DNA of 64,000 nt. Origin: JAHECW01 sp964641415. Its GTDB lineage: Bacteria > Acidobacteriota > Thermoanaerobaculia > Thermoanaerobaculales > Sulfomarinibacteraceae. The translations under genes were made by a program, and so were the position numbers. The stretch covers positions 1 through 64,000 of the forward strand of contig CAZXMW010000002.1 of NCBI GenBank assembly GCA_964641415.1, read 5' to 3'. The notes under the pieces were generated by a model that saw only the letters and a program-made list of their open reading frames with translations, was not told the DNA's origin and ran no database searches. The number at the start of each line of letters is the position of its first letter. The first letter of the stretch is position 1. Below are positions 26,016-35,400 of this stretch, piece by piece.

Positions 26016-26273
26016 TCAGGCCATGGCCAACCGATTCACGAGTTCGACATACGCCTGCATCGCGTCGTCCCGGCTCATCCCACGGTGCCGTTCCCAGGCG
26101 TCGTACTTGGCCGCACCCTTGAAATCGAATCCGCCGGGGCGCTCTCCCGTCGGGTCTCCTCCGGTGGCCTGCTTGTACAACCCGTAGAGCTCGAGCAGCA
26201 CGTCGTTGGGTTGGTGCGGGAGAGATTTCGCCTGCTCGACCGCCGTTTCGAACGCGTCTCGACCACTCATCAT
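26016..26273 (-). CDS. Acyl-CoA-binding protein (ACBP)
   Basis: Small four-helix protein that holds long-chain acyl-CoA esters in the cytosol. The 85-residue length is exactly that of ACBP, with the diagnostic LLELYGLYKQATGGD segment, GFDFKGAAKYDAWERHRGMS and a terminal YVELV helix. The Tyr and Lys residues that contact CoA (YGLYKQ, KYDAW) are present. Common in eukaryotes and scattered in bacteria. Stands alone between hutH and the signalling protein, divergent from the latter. ATG 26273 and 26270 are both possible. Confidence 0.92.
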   Translation of the reverse strand: MMSGRDAFETAVEQAKSLPHQPNDVLLELYGLYKQATGGDPTGERPGGFDFKGAAKYDAWERHRGMSRDDAMQAYVELVNRLAMA

Positions 26274-26341
26274 TCGACCCGCCTTTCCTCGGTGGCTGAT
26301 TGTATCCCGTCCATTCCGGATGGTCGGCTGGTATCCTTGTC

Positions 26342-29300
26342 ATGTCCAGTTCGTGGACCGGAGTGCTGCGATTGAGTTCACAACGTGATCTTCCGACATC
26401 GCCCGTGGTGACGGGTGGGCCCGGCGATTCGACCGCAGACCAGCCGTTCGTTCGGGTCGGATCCCGCTCCTCGGACCGTCCGGTCGGAATCGAGGCCGCT
26501 CTCGCCAGAGCGCGCCAGGTTCTCGACGAGGAACCCGAGTACGTCTTCTGGAAGAACCTCGACTCGGTCTACCTCGGTTGCAATCAGAGCTTCGCCGAGG
26601 CGGCTGGGCTCGAGAGACCCGCCGACATCATCGGCAAACGGGATTCGGAACTCGCCTGGACCGCCGGCGAGGCGGATTTCTATCGCGAGGTCGATCGCCG
26701 GGTGATGGCCAACAACGCCCCCGAGTACCACATCATCGAGTCCCAGCTGCAGGCCGACGGCCGAAGGCTCTGGATCGACACCTCGAAGATGCCGTTCTAC
26801 GACGAGGAGGGCCGGGTCACGGGCCTGCTCGGGATGTACAGCGACATCACCGGTCGTATCGAGTCGGCCAACCTGCTGTCGCACGGCACGGAGATTTTCC
26901 GCGCGATGAGCTTCGCGGCCCGGGCCATGGTCGAGCACAGCGACTGGACGGTCAACATCGAGCGCGTGCTCGCGGCTTTGGGCACCGCGGTCGAGATCAG
27001 CCGCGCCACTCTGTTCTCGATCCGCTCGGACGACAGCGACCACCTGCTCGACCACCGATTCGAGTGGGTGCGGGAGGACTTCGAGCCGCGGCGGGGCCGA
27101 CCCGAGCTTCAGGGCGTCCCGATGGTCAAGGTCGGTCTCGGCAGACTCTACGAGGAGCTCGAAGCTCGACGCTGTGTCCACGTCCGGGTCCGCGAGCTCG
27201 AGGGCAGCGAGCGGCGCATCCTCGAGGACCAGCAGGTGCTGTCGGTCGTCGCCGCACCGGTCATCGTCGACAACCGACTCTGGGGTTTCATCGAATTCGA
27301 CGACTGCGCCACCGAACGCCAGTGGTTGGTCGCTGAAATCGAGTCCCTGCGCTCGGCGGCCGGCATCATCGGCTCGGCGATCCAGCGCCAGCGGGTCGAG
27401 CGTGCCCTGCGACTGGAAACCCGCCGCTTCGAGCAGCTCTACGAGAACACTCCACTGGCCATCCTCATGGCCGACGCCGAAGAACGGGTGGTGGCAGTCA
27501 ACCCCGCGTTCGAGGCGCTCTTCGGATACTCACAATCCGAGGTCGCCGGCCGATCGATCAACGAGCTGATCACGCCATCCGAGCTGGTCGACGAAGCGAC
27601 GCGACTGTCCCGGGAGACCTTCACCGGAGAGCCGGTGACGCACACGACGATCCGGCGGCACAAGGACGGCACCGAAATGCCGGTCGAGGTGGTCGGGGTC
27701 CCGGTGACCCAGGGCGACGAGGTCGTTCTGGTCTACGGCATCTACGTCGACCGGACCGAGCGACTTCAGGCAGAGGCTGCGCTGCGCGAGAGTGAGGAGA
27801 AGTTCCGTTCGCTCGCCGAGCAGTCGCTGCAGGGGATCTTCGTCGTCAAGAACGGCGCCGTCGCCTATGCCAACAAGATGATGGCGGACATCACCGGCTA
27901 CCCGCTCGACGAGATCATGGACTTCTCCCAGGTCGATCTCGAGCGGATCATCCATCCAGCCGACCGCTCCTTCGTCGTCGCCGCTGCCAACGGTTTCGAA
28001 ATCGGCGACGGACGGGTCACGCCCCAGTCCGAGTACCGCCTGATCAGCAAGTCCGGCATCATCAAGTGGGTCCTGCAGCAGACCAGGACCGTTCGATTCG
28101 ACGGCGAGATGGCGGTCGAGGGCGTTCTCGTGGACATCACCCAGCGCAAGAGGGCCGAGGAGCAGCTCCTGCACTCGGCGCTCCACGACAGCCTGACCGG
28201 GCTGCCCAACCGGGCGTCGTTCTACGACCGTGTCGACCTGGCCCTCGAGCGGGCCGGCGGCCGCGACCGATCGCCGTTCGCCGTCCTGTTTCTCGATCTC
28301 GACCGTTTCAAGCTGATCAACGACGGTTTCGGACATTCCGCTGGCGACCGGCTGCTCATCGAGGTCGCCCACCGGATGCGCCGGGCCGTTCGGCCGGGCG
28401 ACACGGTGGCCCGTATCGGCGGTGATGAGTTCACGGTGTTGATCCCGGACGTTCAAGGCCAGGACGAAGCGGTGTCGGTGACGCAGCGCATTCATGACGC
28501 CCTGGAACAACCGTTCCGAATCGGCAGCGACGAGGTCTACATGACCGCCAGCACGGGCATTGCGCTGAGCTCACGGCGCTACGACAACCCGGACGAGATC
28601 CTCCGCGACGCCGACATCGCCATGTACCAGGCCAAAGCCGAGGGCCGAGCACGGCACTTCGTCTACGACCAGGCGCTGCACCCGCGTGTGCTCAGCCAGC
28701 TGCATCTGGAGAACGACCTCAGACGCGCCCTCGATCGCGACGAGTTTCGACTCGTGTATCAGCCGATCGTGGAGACCACGACCGGCCGGATTGTCGCTTT
28801 CGAAGCGCTGTTGCGCTGGCAGCATCCCGAACGCGGCCTGCTGCCGCCCGGGGAGTTCCTGTCGCTCGCGGAGGAAACCGGTCTCATCAACCCGATCGGG
28901 GAATGGGTGTTACGGACAGGCTGTCGAGAAGCGTTGGAGTGGCCGGCACCGGCCGCGGACTGCCCCCGTCCGGCGGTCAGCATCAATCTTTTCAGCCGGC
29001 AGTTCTCGCGCATCGAGCTGGTCAGCTTCATCAGCGACCTGCTCGACGACCTCGGCCTGCCGGCGTCCCGGCTCCAGCTCGAGATCACCGAGAGCGCGAT
29101 CATCGACGTCCCCGAGCTCGCCATCGACGTCATGCATCGTCTGCGCCGGCTGGGAGTCAAGGTTCATCTGGATGACTTCGGCACGGGATACTCGTCGCTC
29201 GCCTACCTGCAGCGCTTCGCCGTCGACGTGCTCAAGATTGACCAGGGCTTCATTCAGCGCCTGGGAAGTCACGGCGGCGGCGTCGAGATCGTGCGCACCA

Positions 29301-29482
29301 TCGTCACCCTCGCCCGCAATCTCGGAATGGACGCGCTCGCCGAGGGCATCGAGACCCAAGAACAGCTCGCCCTCGTGCGCCAGCTCGGCTGCGCCTTCGG
29401 ACAGGGCTTCCTGTTCTCTCGACCGCTGCCACCGGAACCCCTCGCCGAGCTCCTCGCCCGCGGACCCATAGCGATGGATTGA
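26342..29482 (+). CDS. PAS-GAF-PAS-PAS-GGDEF-EAL cyclic-di-GMP protein
   Basis: Bifunctional-type sensor for cyclic-di-GMP turnover, 1,046 residues, no membrane segment seen. Order: PAS (about 60-170, VFWKNLDSVYLGCNQSF), GAF (190-350), PAS (365-480, GYSQSEVAGRS), PAS (485-610), GGDEF (615-780) and EAL (790-1040). The cyclase signature GGDEF is intact at about residue 693, with RPGD five residues before it as a product-inhibition site. The phosphodiesterase EAL (about residue 821), DDFGTGYSSL and AEGIETQEQ are also intact, so both activities may exist. Start is uncertain: ATG 26342 is preferred, TTG 26300 extends it. Monocistronic. Confidence 0.9.
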   Translation: MSSSWTGVLRLSSQRDLPTSPVVTGGPGDSTADQPFVRVGSRSSDRPVGIEAALARARQVLDEEPEYVFWKNLDSVYLGCNQSFAEAAGLERPADIIGKRDSELAWTAGEADFYREVDRRVMANNAPEYHIIESQLQADGRRLWIDTSKMPFYDEEGRVTGLLGMYSDITGRIESANLLSHGTEIFRAMSFAARAMVEHSDWTVNIERVLAALGTAVEISRATLFSIRSDDSDHLLDHRFEWVREDFEPRRGRPELQGVPMVKVGLGRLYEELEARRCVHVRVRELEGSERRILEDQQVLSVVAAPVIVDNRLWGFIEFDDCATERQWLVAEIESLRSAAGIIGSAIQRQRVERALRLETRRFEQLYENTPLAILMADAEERVVAVNPAFEALFGYSQSEVAGRSINELITPSELVDEATRLSRETFTGEPVTHTTIRRHKDGTEMPVEVVGVPVTQGDEVVLVYGIYVDRTERLQAEAALRESEEKFRSLAEQSLQGIFVVKNGAVAYANKMMADITGYPLDEIMDFSQVDLERIIHPADRSFVVAAANGFEIGDGRVTPQSEYRLISKSGIIKWVLQQTRTVRFDGEMAVEGVLVDITQRKRAEEQLLHSALHDSLTGLPNRASFYDRVDLALERAGGRDRSPFAVLFLDLDRFKLINDGFGHSAGDRLLIEVAHRMRRAVRPGDTVARIGGDEFTVLIPDVQGQDEAVSVTQRIHDALEQPFRIGSDEVYMTASTGIALSSRRYDNPDEILRDADIAMYQAKAEGRARHFVYDQALHPRVLSQLHLENDLRRALDRDEFRLVYQPIVETTTGRIVAFEALLRWQHPERGLLPPGEFLSLAEETGLINPIGEWVLRTGCREALEWPAPAADCPRPAVSINLFSRQFSRIELVSFISDLLDDLGLPASRLQLEITESAIIDVPELAIDVMHRLRRLGVKVHLDDFGTGYSSLAYLQRFAVDVLKIDQGFIQRLGSHGGGVEIVRTIVTLARNLGMDALAEGIETQEQLALVRQLGCAFGQGFLFSRPLPPEPLAELLARGPIAMD

Positions 29483-29679
29483 CTCGAGGCTGGGACCTCG
29501 GAGCTTGCACCGCATCGGCTCGCGAGGGAAGCAGTGGAGTTGCCGGCAGGGTTGTTGCCGAACTTCGATTCTGTTTCTGCCCCAACCCAGGATCGTCGTT
29601 GAGAATTTGCGCGGCAGATCCGAGGGGTGGCGCCGCGGAGATTTCGTTGCCTCGCAGCGGGTCTTTGCGATGCGGCCTT
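29483..29679. other. Convergent intergenic region with weak inverted repeat
   Basis: 197 bases between convergent genes. GCACCGCATCGGCTCGCGAGG at the left and GCCTCGCAGCGGGTCTTTGCGATGCGG at the right are partly complementary; the right part carries a GCGATGCGG word like the core of the other repeats. No gene seen. Confidence 0.4.
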
Positions 29680-30183
29680 TTAGAACGGCGAGAATCCGCC
29701 CTCGGCCCAGTAATCCTCTCGAACGCCACCGTAGAGCTTCTGAAGCGCTTCCAGATGGCCCTTTTCCCAGTCTGCGAGAAACTGGTAGAAGTCACGCACC
29801 TCGGCCTCCGCCGCGTGCTGAGCGGCGTCTGAGAAGTACCGGATGGCTCGTGTCTCCAGGGTCATCCCGACCGACAAGACCCCCATTTCGAACTCCGCCC
29901 CGTCGGCCTTCGTCTTGAAGTCGGCGGTGTAGATGGTGTCGGTGAAGGCCTTGAGATCGGGATCGCGACGCCGGATGTTGAAGGCCTCGATCCCCTTGTC
30001 TTCGAACGAGCCCATGACGCTGGTGATGAACGCCTTGTGCTGGACCTCGTCGCCCGCCAGCTTGTCGAACAGCTGCTGAACCTCGGGTTTGTCGGATTTC
30101 TCCGCCGCCATCGAGTAGAACGTGTAGCCGTCGACCTCGATCTGGTAGGCCTTCTTCAGGACCTCTCTGATTTCCTCATGCAT
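29680..30183 (-). CDS. Rubrerythrin/ferritin-like diiron protein
   Basis: Ferritin-like four-helix protein of 167 residues, without the C-terminal rubredoxin domain of classical rubrerythrin. Diiron ligand pattern: Glu in AYQIEVDGYTFY, ExxH in GDEVQHKAF, Glu in VGMTLETRAIRYF and ExxH in WEKGHLEAL. Expected to reduce peroxide or handle iron in oxygen-sensitive cells. AAGGAG before ATG 30183 supports the start. It is the last gene in the direction of the redox operon, but a repeat element of about 150 bases separates it from the ferredoxin gene, so it may have its own promoter. Confidence 0.85.
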   Translation of the reverse strand: MHEEIREVLKKAYQIEVDGYTFYSMAAEKSDKPEVQQLFDKLAGDEVQHKAFITSVMGSFEDKGIEAFNIRRRDPDLKAFTDTIYTADFKTKADGAEFEMGVLSVGMTLETRAIRYFSDAAQHAAEAEVRDFYQFLADWEKGHLEALQKLYGGVREDYWAEGGFSPF

Positions 30184-30216
30184 GGATCACTCCTTCGATT
30201 CTGCGCCTGATTTGTC

Positions 30217-30365
30217 CACCACGAAGTCACGGAGCGGCAGACAGAGGAACACGGAGGAGGGGCCGACCCGGGTCCCGTGCTGAAAGGTGCCGCCATGTTC
30301 GCAGGATGCGCTTTGCGATGGCTCAATCAGATGCTCTGTGTCTCTCGGTCTCTGTGGCTTCATTC
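30217..30365. repeat. CTCTGTG-arm inverted repeat, copy 1
   Basis: Left arm 30217-30260 (CCACGAAGTCACGGAG..CAGACAGAGG) and right arm 30331-30365 (CTCTGTGTCTCTCGGTCTCTG, then GGCTTC) are partly complementary. TGCGATGG at 30314-30321 precedes the right arm, the same core as in the heptad elements. Lies between the ferredoxin and rubrerythrin genes. Confidence 0.6.
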
Positions 30366-30379
30366 TCGCTCATCCCCGA

Positions 30380-30844
30380 CTACGGCGTGACCTCGAGGGT
30401 TTCCCTGTCGAGGGGTTCGGGCGGCAGCACCGCTTCCTCGATCGGCACCCAGGCAATGGCGCCGGTCGGGCAGAACGGAACGCAGCGCGGCTCGCCGCCG
30501 CACAGATCGCACTTCTGGACGCAGTGGTACGTCTCGTCCCACAGCATGTTGCCGAACGGGCACGCGGCGACGCACATCCGGCACGTGATGCAGCGTGACC
30601 GGACCATGTCGATGGCCCCGGTCTCTTCGTTTCGGACCAGCGCTTCCGTCGGGCAGATCGCGACACAGGCCGCGGCGTCGCACTGGAAACACACCACCGG
30701 CGTCCCGAGCTCGGGGCCTCTGCGGTAGATGTTGATCCGGCTCGCCGACGGACGCCCCTCGCTGCCGTGCGCGAAGGCGCAGGCGAGCTCGCACTTGCCG
30801 CAGGCGATGCACCGTTCCACCGAGACCTTGTAGATCATCTGCAT
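30380..30844 (-). CDS. Four-cluster [4Fe-4S] ferredoxin-type electron carrier
   Basis: Electron-transfer subunit of the HycB/DmsB type, 154 residues. Four Cys groups can be read: CIACGKCELAC, CFQCDAAACVAIC, CITCRMCVAAC and CDLCGGEPRCVPFC, so up to four clusters. It ends the vor/nuo gene string and could connect the NADH module with another partner. No signal peptide, so it acts in the cytoplasm. ATG 30844 with AAGG nine bases upstream; ATG 30838 is an alternative. A 27-bp imperfect hairpin separates it from the HoxU-like gene, which may alter its dosage. Confidence 0.88.
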   Translation of the reverse strand: MQMIYKVSVERCIACGKCELACAFAHGSEGRPSASRINIYRRGPELGTPVVCFQCDAAACVAICPTEALVRNEETGAIDMVRSRCITCRMCVAACPFGNMLWDETYHCVQKCDLCGGEPRCVPFCPTGAIAWVPIEEAVLPPEPLDRETLEVTP

Positions 30845-30862
30845 ACCGCTGATTCCTTCTGA

Positions 30863-30931
30863 GGTGCTAGGCCAAACAACGTTAACAATTCCGCCCGCGG
30901 CGAGATTGTTGACTTTGTTTGACCTAACACC
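30863..30931. repeat. 27-bp imperfect inverted repeat
   Basis: Arms 30863-30889 (GGTGCTAGGCCAAACAACG...) and 30905-30931 (...TTTGTTTGACCTAACACC) match at about 23 of 27 positions, with a 15-base GC-rich loop. Within the redox operon between the HoxU-like and ferredoxin genes. Confidence 0.75.
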
Positions 30932-30938
30932 TTCACGT

Positions 30939-31703
30939 TCATTTCACCACCCGCAGCTTCTCGAACGTCTTCGCGACCGCCAACCGTTTGCTGCGATCCG
31001 ACGTCTCGAAGTACGTCATCGGCACCCCGGAGCGCTCGGCGAAGTGCTCCGCCTGGGCCTTCGTGATCACCGCCTCGCCCGTCTTCGGATCGCGGAGCAT
31101 CTCGAAGTCCTTGCCCCAGATCGTCCGCTTGACGTTCGAGGTCGTGAAGGTGATGTGATCGGTCGGACAGATTTCGGCGCACGCGAGACAGCCGATGCAG
31201 TCCGGCGGCGGTTCGTTGAACGGCGGCGCGATCTCCCGGCCCCACCCGCGGTTGACGCTGGCGATGGCCGACACGCCGATGAAATCGCAGACCCGGGTGC
31301 ACAGACCGCACAGGATACAGTCGGTCGGCTCGGGGTTGCGCTGGTAACTGGTGTCGGTGATTCCGTACTCGCGCGCGAGCCGCTGGATCAGCGGCGTCTC
31401 CGGGCACCGGGCGAGCAGCAGGTCGAGCACCACCCGGCGGGTGGCCAGCACGCGGTCCGAATCGGTGACCACGGTCATGCCCTCGTGCACCGGGTGGTTG
31501 CAGGCGGTGACCATCTTGAACCAGTCGTCGTCCCAGCTCGCAAGCGACATGTCGACGACGCAGAGCCGGCACCCGCCCCACGGCTCGAGCCCGTTGAAGT
31601 TGCACAGCGTCGGCACCTCGACCCCGGCCGCCTTGCACGCGTCGAGCAGGTGGGCGTCCTCGACCACGGTGACCCGCCGGCCGTTGACCGTCAGCGTCGG
31701 CAT
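30939..31703 (-). CDS. HoxU/NuoG-N-terminal-like iron-sulfur subunit
   Basis: 254-residue diaphorase subunit. It has an N-terminal [2Fe-2S] ferredoxin fold (CNFNGLEPWGGCRLCVVD), a NuoG-type segment with TACNHPVHEGM and further Cys/His, then two [4Fe-4S] groups (CILCGLCTRVC and CIGCLACAEIC). It stops where HydA hydrogenases continue into the H-cluster domain, so no hydrogenase activity is encoded here. AGGAGGT precedes ATG 31703, and the start overlaps the NuoF stop by one base (TGATG). Expected to carry electrons between the flavin subunit and ferredoxin. Confidence 0.85.
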   Translation of the reverse strand: MPTLTVNGRRVTVVEDAHLLDACKAAGVEVPTLCNFNGLEPWGGCRLCVVDMSLASWDDDWFKMVTACNHPVHEGMTVVTDSDRVLATRRVVLDLLLARCPETPLIQRLAREYGITDTSYQRNPEPTDCILCGLCTRVCDFIGVSAIASVNRGWGREIAPPFNEPPPDCIGCLACAEICPTDHITFTTSNVKRTIWGKDFEMLRDPKTGEAVITKAQAEHFAERSGVPMTYFETSDRSKRLAVAKTFEKLRVVK

Positions 31704-33589
31704 CAGACCACCTCCTGTTCGGCGAGCTGCCACTTGGGCAGCGTTCGAATGGAATCCGTCGGGCAGACCTCGAGGCAGGCGCCGCACGAGATACAGAGAT
31801 CCTGATGGATGACGTGCAGCTCTTTGATCGTGCCCTCGATCGCATCGGTCGGACAGGCCTTGAAGCAGGCGTGGCAGCCGTCACAGTCCTCGGTGATCTC
31901 ATAGGCTGTGAGCGCCCGGCAGATCCCGGCAGGGCACGTCCGGTCCCGGATGTGGGCCTCGTATTCCGGCCGGAAGTACCTCAGGGTCGAAAGCACGGGG
32001 TTGGGCGCCGACTTGCCGAGCTCGCACAGGCTGCCGAGCTGCATCCCAGCGGCCAGGATCTCGATCTTCTCGATGTCGCCCGCAACGCCGCGCCCCTCGA
32101 TGAGCCTGTCGTAGATCGCCAGCATCTGCTTGAGGCCCTCGCGGCACGGTACGCACTTGCCGCAGCTCTCCTCGGTGAGAAAGGACAGGAAGTAGCGCGC
32201 GACATCGACCATGCAGGTCCGGTCGTCCATGACGATCATGCCGCCCGAGCCCATCATCGACCCGGCCTCGGTCAGCCTCTCGTAATCGACCGGAAGATCG
32301 AGCAGCTCCTCGGGCACGCAACCGCCCGAAGGCCCCCCGGTCTGGACCGCCTTGAACGGCCGGTCCTTGAGGATCCCGCCGCCGATGTCGTAGATGATGT
32401 GGCGCAGGGTGGTCCCCATGGGAAGCTCGATGAGGCCGGTGTTCTTGACCTTACCGACCAGCGAGAACGCCTTGGTTCCCTTGGATTTCTCGGTGCCCAT
32501 GGAGGCGAACCACGCACCGCCTCGATCGATGATGGCGCCGATTCCGGCCCAGGTCTCGACGTTGTTGAGCACCGTGGGCAGCTCGAATAGCCCCTTTTCG
32601 GTCGAGTGCACATACTTGGCACGAGGCTCGCCGGTCTTGCCCTCCAGCGAGCGCATCAAGGCCGAAGACTCACCGCAGACGAACGCGCCGCCACCGCGCG
32701 AGATCCGGATGTCGAAGTCGAATCCGGAGCCCATGATGTCATCGCCGAGCAGGCCTCTCTTCCTCGCCTCTGCAATGGCGAGCTGAAGGTTGACCACCGC
32801 CAGCGGGTACTCGTCGCGCACGTAGATCCAACCCTCGTGGGCATCGAGGGCGTAGGCTCCGATGATCATGCCCTCGAGAACCGAGTGTGGATCACCCTCC
32901 ATGATCGAGCGGTCCTTGAACGCACCCGGGTCGCCCTCGTCGCCGTTGCACAGCACGAACCTCCGATCGCCCGGCGCCGCCTTGCACGAGCGCCACTTCC
33001 GGGCGGTGTTGAATCCCGCCCCGCCTCGCCCCCTCTGGCCGGAGATCTCGACCTCGTCGAGAACCTCGTCCGGGGTCATCTCGTGAAGCGCCTTGGCGAG
33101 CCCGGCGTAGGCGCCATGGGCGATCGCATCCATGATGTCGGTCGGGTCGACGCGGCCGATGTTGCGCATGGCGACCCGGACCTGATGCTTGTAGAACGGC
33201 ACCTCCTGGTAGGCCGGGACGCGTTGGTTGTCGGCCGGGTTCTTGTACAAAAGCCCCGGAATCAACTCACCGCCGATGATGGTCTTGTCGACGATCTCGG
33301 GCACCCGCTTGGCCTTGACCCTGGTGTAGAGCAGACCCTCAGGCTGGATCACCACGAGCGGGCCGCGCTCACAGAAACCGTGACACCCGGTGGTTTTCAC
33401 GCCGAGGTTGATCTCGACATCGAGCCCGCGCTCCGAGATCTCTCGAGCGAAGGCCTCTGCGACCTTTTTCGACCCGGTGGCGAGGCATCCGGTGCCGCAG
33501 CACACCAAGACTCTCCGTTGCCCGGCCTCGTTGCGCGTTCCGGCCTCGGCCCGGAGGGCGGCGAAGCGTTTCGCCGAGTCAATCCTCAT
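31703..33589 (-). CDS. nuoF: NuoF/HydB-type NADH-binding flavoprotein subunit
   Basis: NAD(H)-FMN subunit of a soluble diaphorase, 628 residues. Domains: N-terminal thioredoxin-like [2Fe-2S] (VCCGTGCLATG...TGCHGFCERGP, ~25-110), FMN site GQRGRGGAGFNTARKW, NADH-site CNGDEGDPGAFKDR, SLBB with TGGPSGGCVP, the NuoF cluster SCGKCVPCREG, and two C-terminal [4Fe-4S] groups (CDGCHACFKAC, CISCGACLEVC). This longer form is that of electron-bifurcating HydB/HndC rather than complex I NuoF. ATG 33589 follows GGAGGGAGG; the frame opens earlier with TTG 33607. Overlaps the NuoE stop by 11 bases. Confidence 0.92.
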   Translation of the reverse strand: MRIDSAKRFAALRAEAGTRNEAGQRRVLVCCGTGCLATGSKKVAEAFAREISERGLDVEINLGVKTTGCHGFCERGPLVVIQPEGLLYTRVKAKRVPEIVDKTIIGGELIPGLLYKNPADNQRVPAYQEVPFYKHQVRVAMRNIGRVDPTDIMDAIAHGAYAGLAKALHEMTPDEVLDEVEISGQRGRGGAGFNTARKWRSCKAAPGDRRFVLCNGDEGDPGAFKDRSIMEGDPHSVLEGMIIGAYALDAHEGWIYVRDEYPLAVVNLQLAIAEARKRGLLGDDIMGSGFDFDIRISRGGGAFVCGESSALMRSLEGKTGEPRAKYVHSTEKGLFELPTVLNNVETWAGIGAIIDRGGAWFASMGTEKSKGTKAFSLVGKVKNTGLIELPMGTTLRHIIYDIGGGILKDRPFKAVQTGGPSGGCVPEELLDLPVDYERLTEAGSMMGSGGMIVMDDRTCMVDVARYFLSFLTEESCGKCVPCREGLKQMLAIYDRLIEGRGVAGDIEKIEILAAGMQLGSLCELGKSAPNPVLSTLRYFRPEYEAHIRDRTCPAGICRALTAYEITEDCDGCHACFKACPTDAIEGTIKELHVIHQDLCISCGACLEVCPTDSIRTLPKWQLAEQEVV

Positions 33590-34061
33590 CCTCGCCTCCC
33601 TCCGCAAGGTATTTTTTCATCTTCGCGGGCTTGGCGCTGCCGACGTACCGTTCGCCGACGATCATCACCGGCGCCATGGCGCAGGCGCCGACGCAGTTGA
33701 CCGTCTTGACGGTGAAGGAGAGGTCCTCGGTGGTCTCGTCAGCGCCGATGCCGAGCTCGCGCTCGAGCTCCTCGACGAGCTGCCCCGCACCGCGAATGTG
33801 ACACGCCGTGCCCGTACAGACCTTGACGATGGTGTCGCCCTGGGGCTCGAGGGAGAACGCCTTGTAGAAGGTCGACACCGAGAAAACCTTGGCCAGCGGC
33901 ACCTCGAGCACCTCGGCAACCCGAGCCAGAACGTCGCACGGCAGGTAGTTGTACGCCCGATGGACATCCTGGAGAACCTGGATCAACGACGGCTCGTCGT
34001 GCGGATAGTGCCCGAGGATCTCCTCGGTTTTCGCGACATCGACACACGGATGCTCGGCCAT
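33579..34061 (-). CDS. nuoE: NuoE/HydC-type [2Fe-2S] subunit
   Basis: Thioredoxin-like [2Fe-2S] subunit that pairs with NuoF. The 160-residue product has the helical N-terminus HYPHDEPSLIQVLQDVHRAYNYLP and cluster ligands Cys-x4-Cys (VCTGTACH) and Cys-x3-Cys (NCVGACAMAP). AAGGAGG precedes ATG 34061. First of the three diaphorase genes, ten bases after the gamma subunit of the 2-oxoacid oxidoreductase, so the two enzymes are made together. Confidence 0.93.
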   Translation of the reverse strand: MAEHPCVDVAKTEEILGHYPHDEPSLIQVLQDVHRAYNYLPCDVLARVAEVLEVPLAKVFSVSTFYKAFSLEPQGDTIVKVCTGTACHIRGAGQLVEELERELGIGADETTEDLSFTVKTVNCVGACAMAPVMIVGERYVGSAKPAKMKKYLAEGGEDED

Positions 34062-34071
34062 GCGCCCTCCT

Positions 34072-34623
34072 TCAGACTCCGACCCCCTGCGCCGCGCCGA
34101 TCTCGACGCCGCGCTGCAGGGCTTCGATGTTGACGTCGATGACGCCGGGCTTCGCGGCGAAGGTCTCGCGAACGACCTCGATGACGCCCTCGACCGAAAC
34201 CGCCTCGGTGGCTCCGAGATAGGCGCCGAGCGCCACCATGTTGGCGCCGCGCCGGTTGCCGAGCGTGTTGGCGATCTCGTTCGCCGGCACCCCGATGACC
34301 GTCAGATCCTGTCGCCCCGGGTGACGGTCGATGAGCGATGTGTTGACGAGCAGCAGCCCACCCGGGCGAACATCGGACTCGAACTTGTCGAGGGACGGCA
34401 GGTTCATCGCCACCACCGCACCAGGCGAGCGGATCACCGGCGAGCCCACCGGCCGATCGGAGATGACCACGGTGCAGTTGCACGTCCCGCCCCGCATCTC
34501 GGGGCCGTAGGACGGCAGCCAGGACACCTCCTTGCCCTCACGCATTCCGGCGTAGGCGAGCATCTTTCCGATGAGCAGGATCCCCTGCCCGCCGAACCCG
34601 GCCATGATGACGTCGTTCTGCAT
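34072..34623 (-). CDS. 2-oxoacid:ferredoxin oxidoreductase gamma subunit
   Basis: Gamma (CoA/domain III) subunit, 183 residues: MAGFGGQGILLIGKMLAYAG at the start, SYGPEMRGGTCNC, and NTLGNRRGANMVALGAYL are standard for POR/KOR/VOR gamma chains. The MRGGTxNC element is typical of KorC/VorC. GGAGG before ATG 34623. Two bases separate the beta stop from this start. Works with the alpha and beta chains and the small ferredoxin at 36599. Confidence 0.92.
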   Translation of the reverse strand: MQNDVIMAGFGGQGILLIGKMLAYAGMREGKEVSWLPSYGPEMRGGTCNCTVVISDRPVGSPVIRSPGAVVAMNLPSLDKFESDVRPGGLLLVNTSLIDRHPGRQDLTVIGVPANEIANTLGNRRGANMVALGAYLGATEAVSVEGVIEVVRETFAAKPGVIDVNIEALQRGVEIGAAQGVGV

Positions 34624-34625
34624 CG

Positions 34626-35399
<774 letters not shown>

Positions 35400-35400
35400 G

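Noticed and set aside
30939..33589. Fe-only hydrogenase
   Set aside because: The HoxU-like protein ends before the H-cluster domain and no hydrogenase catalytic subunit is nearby.
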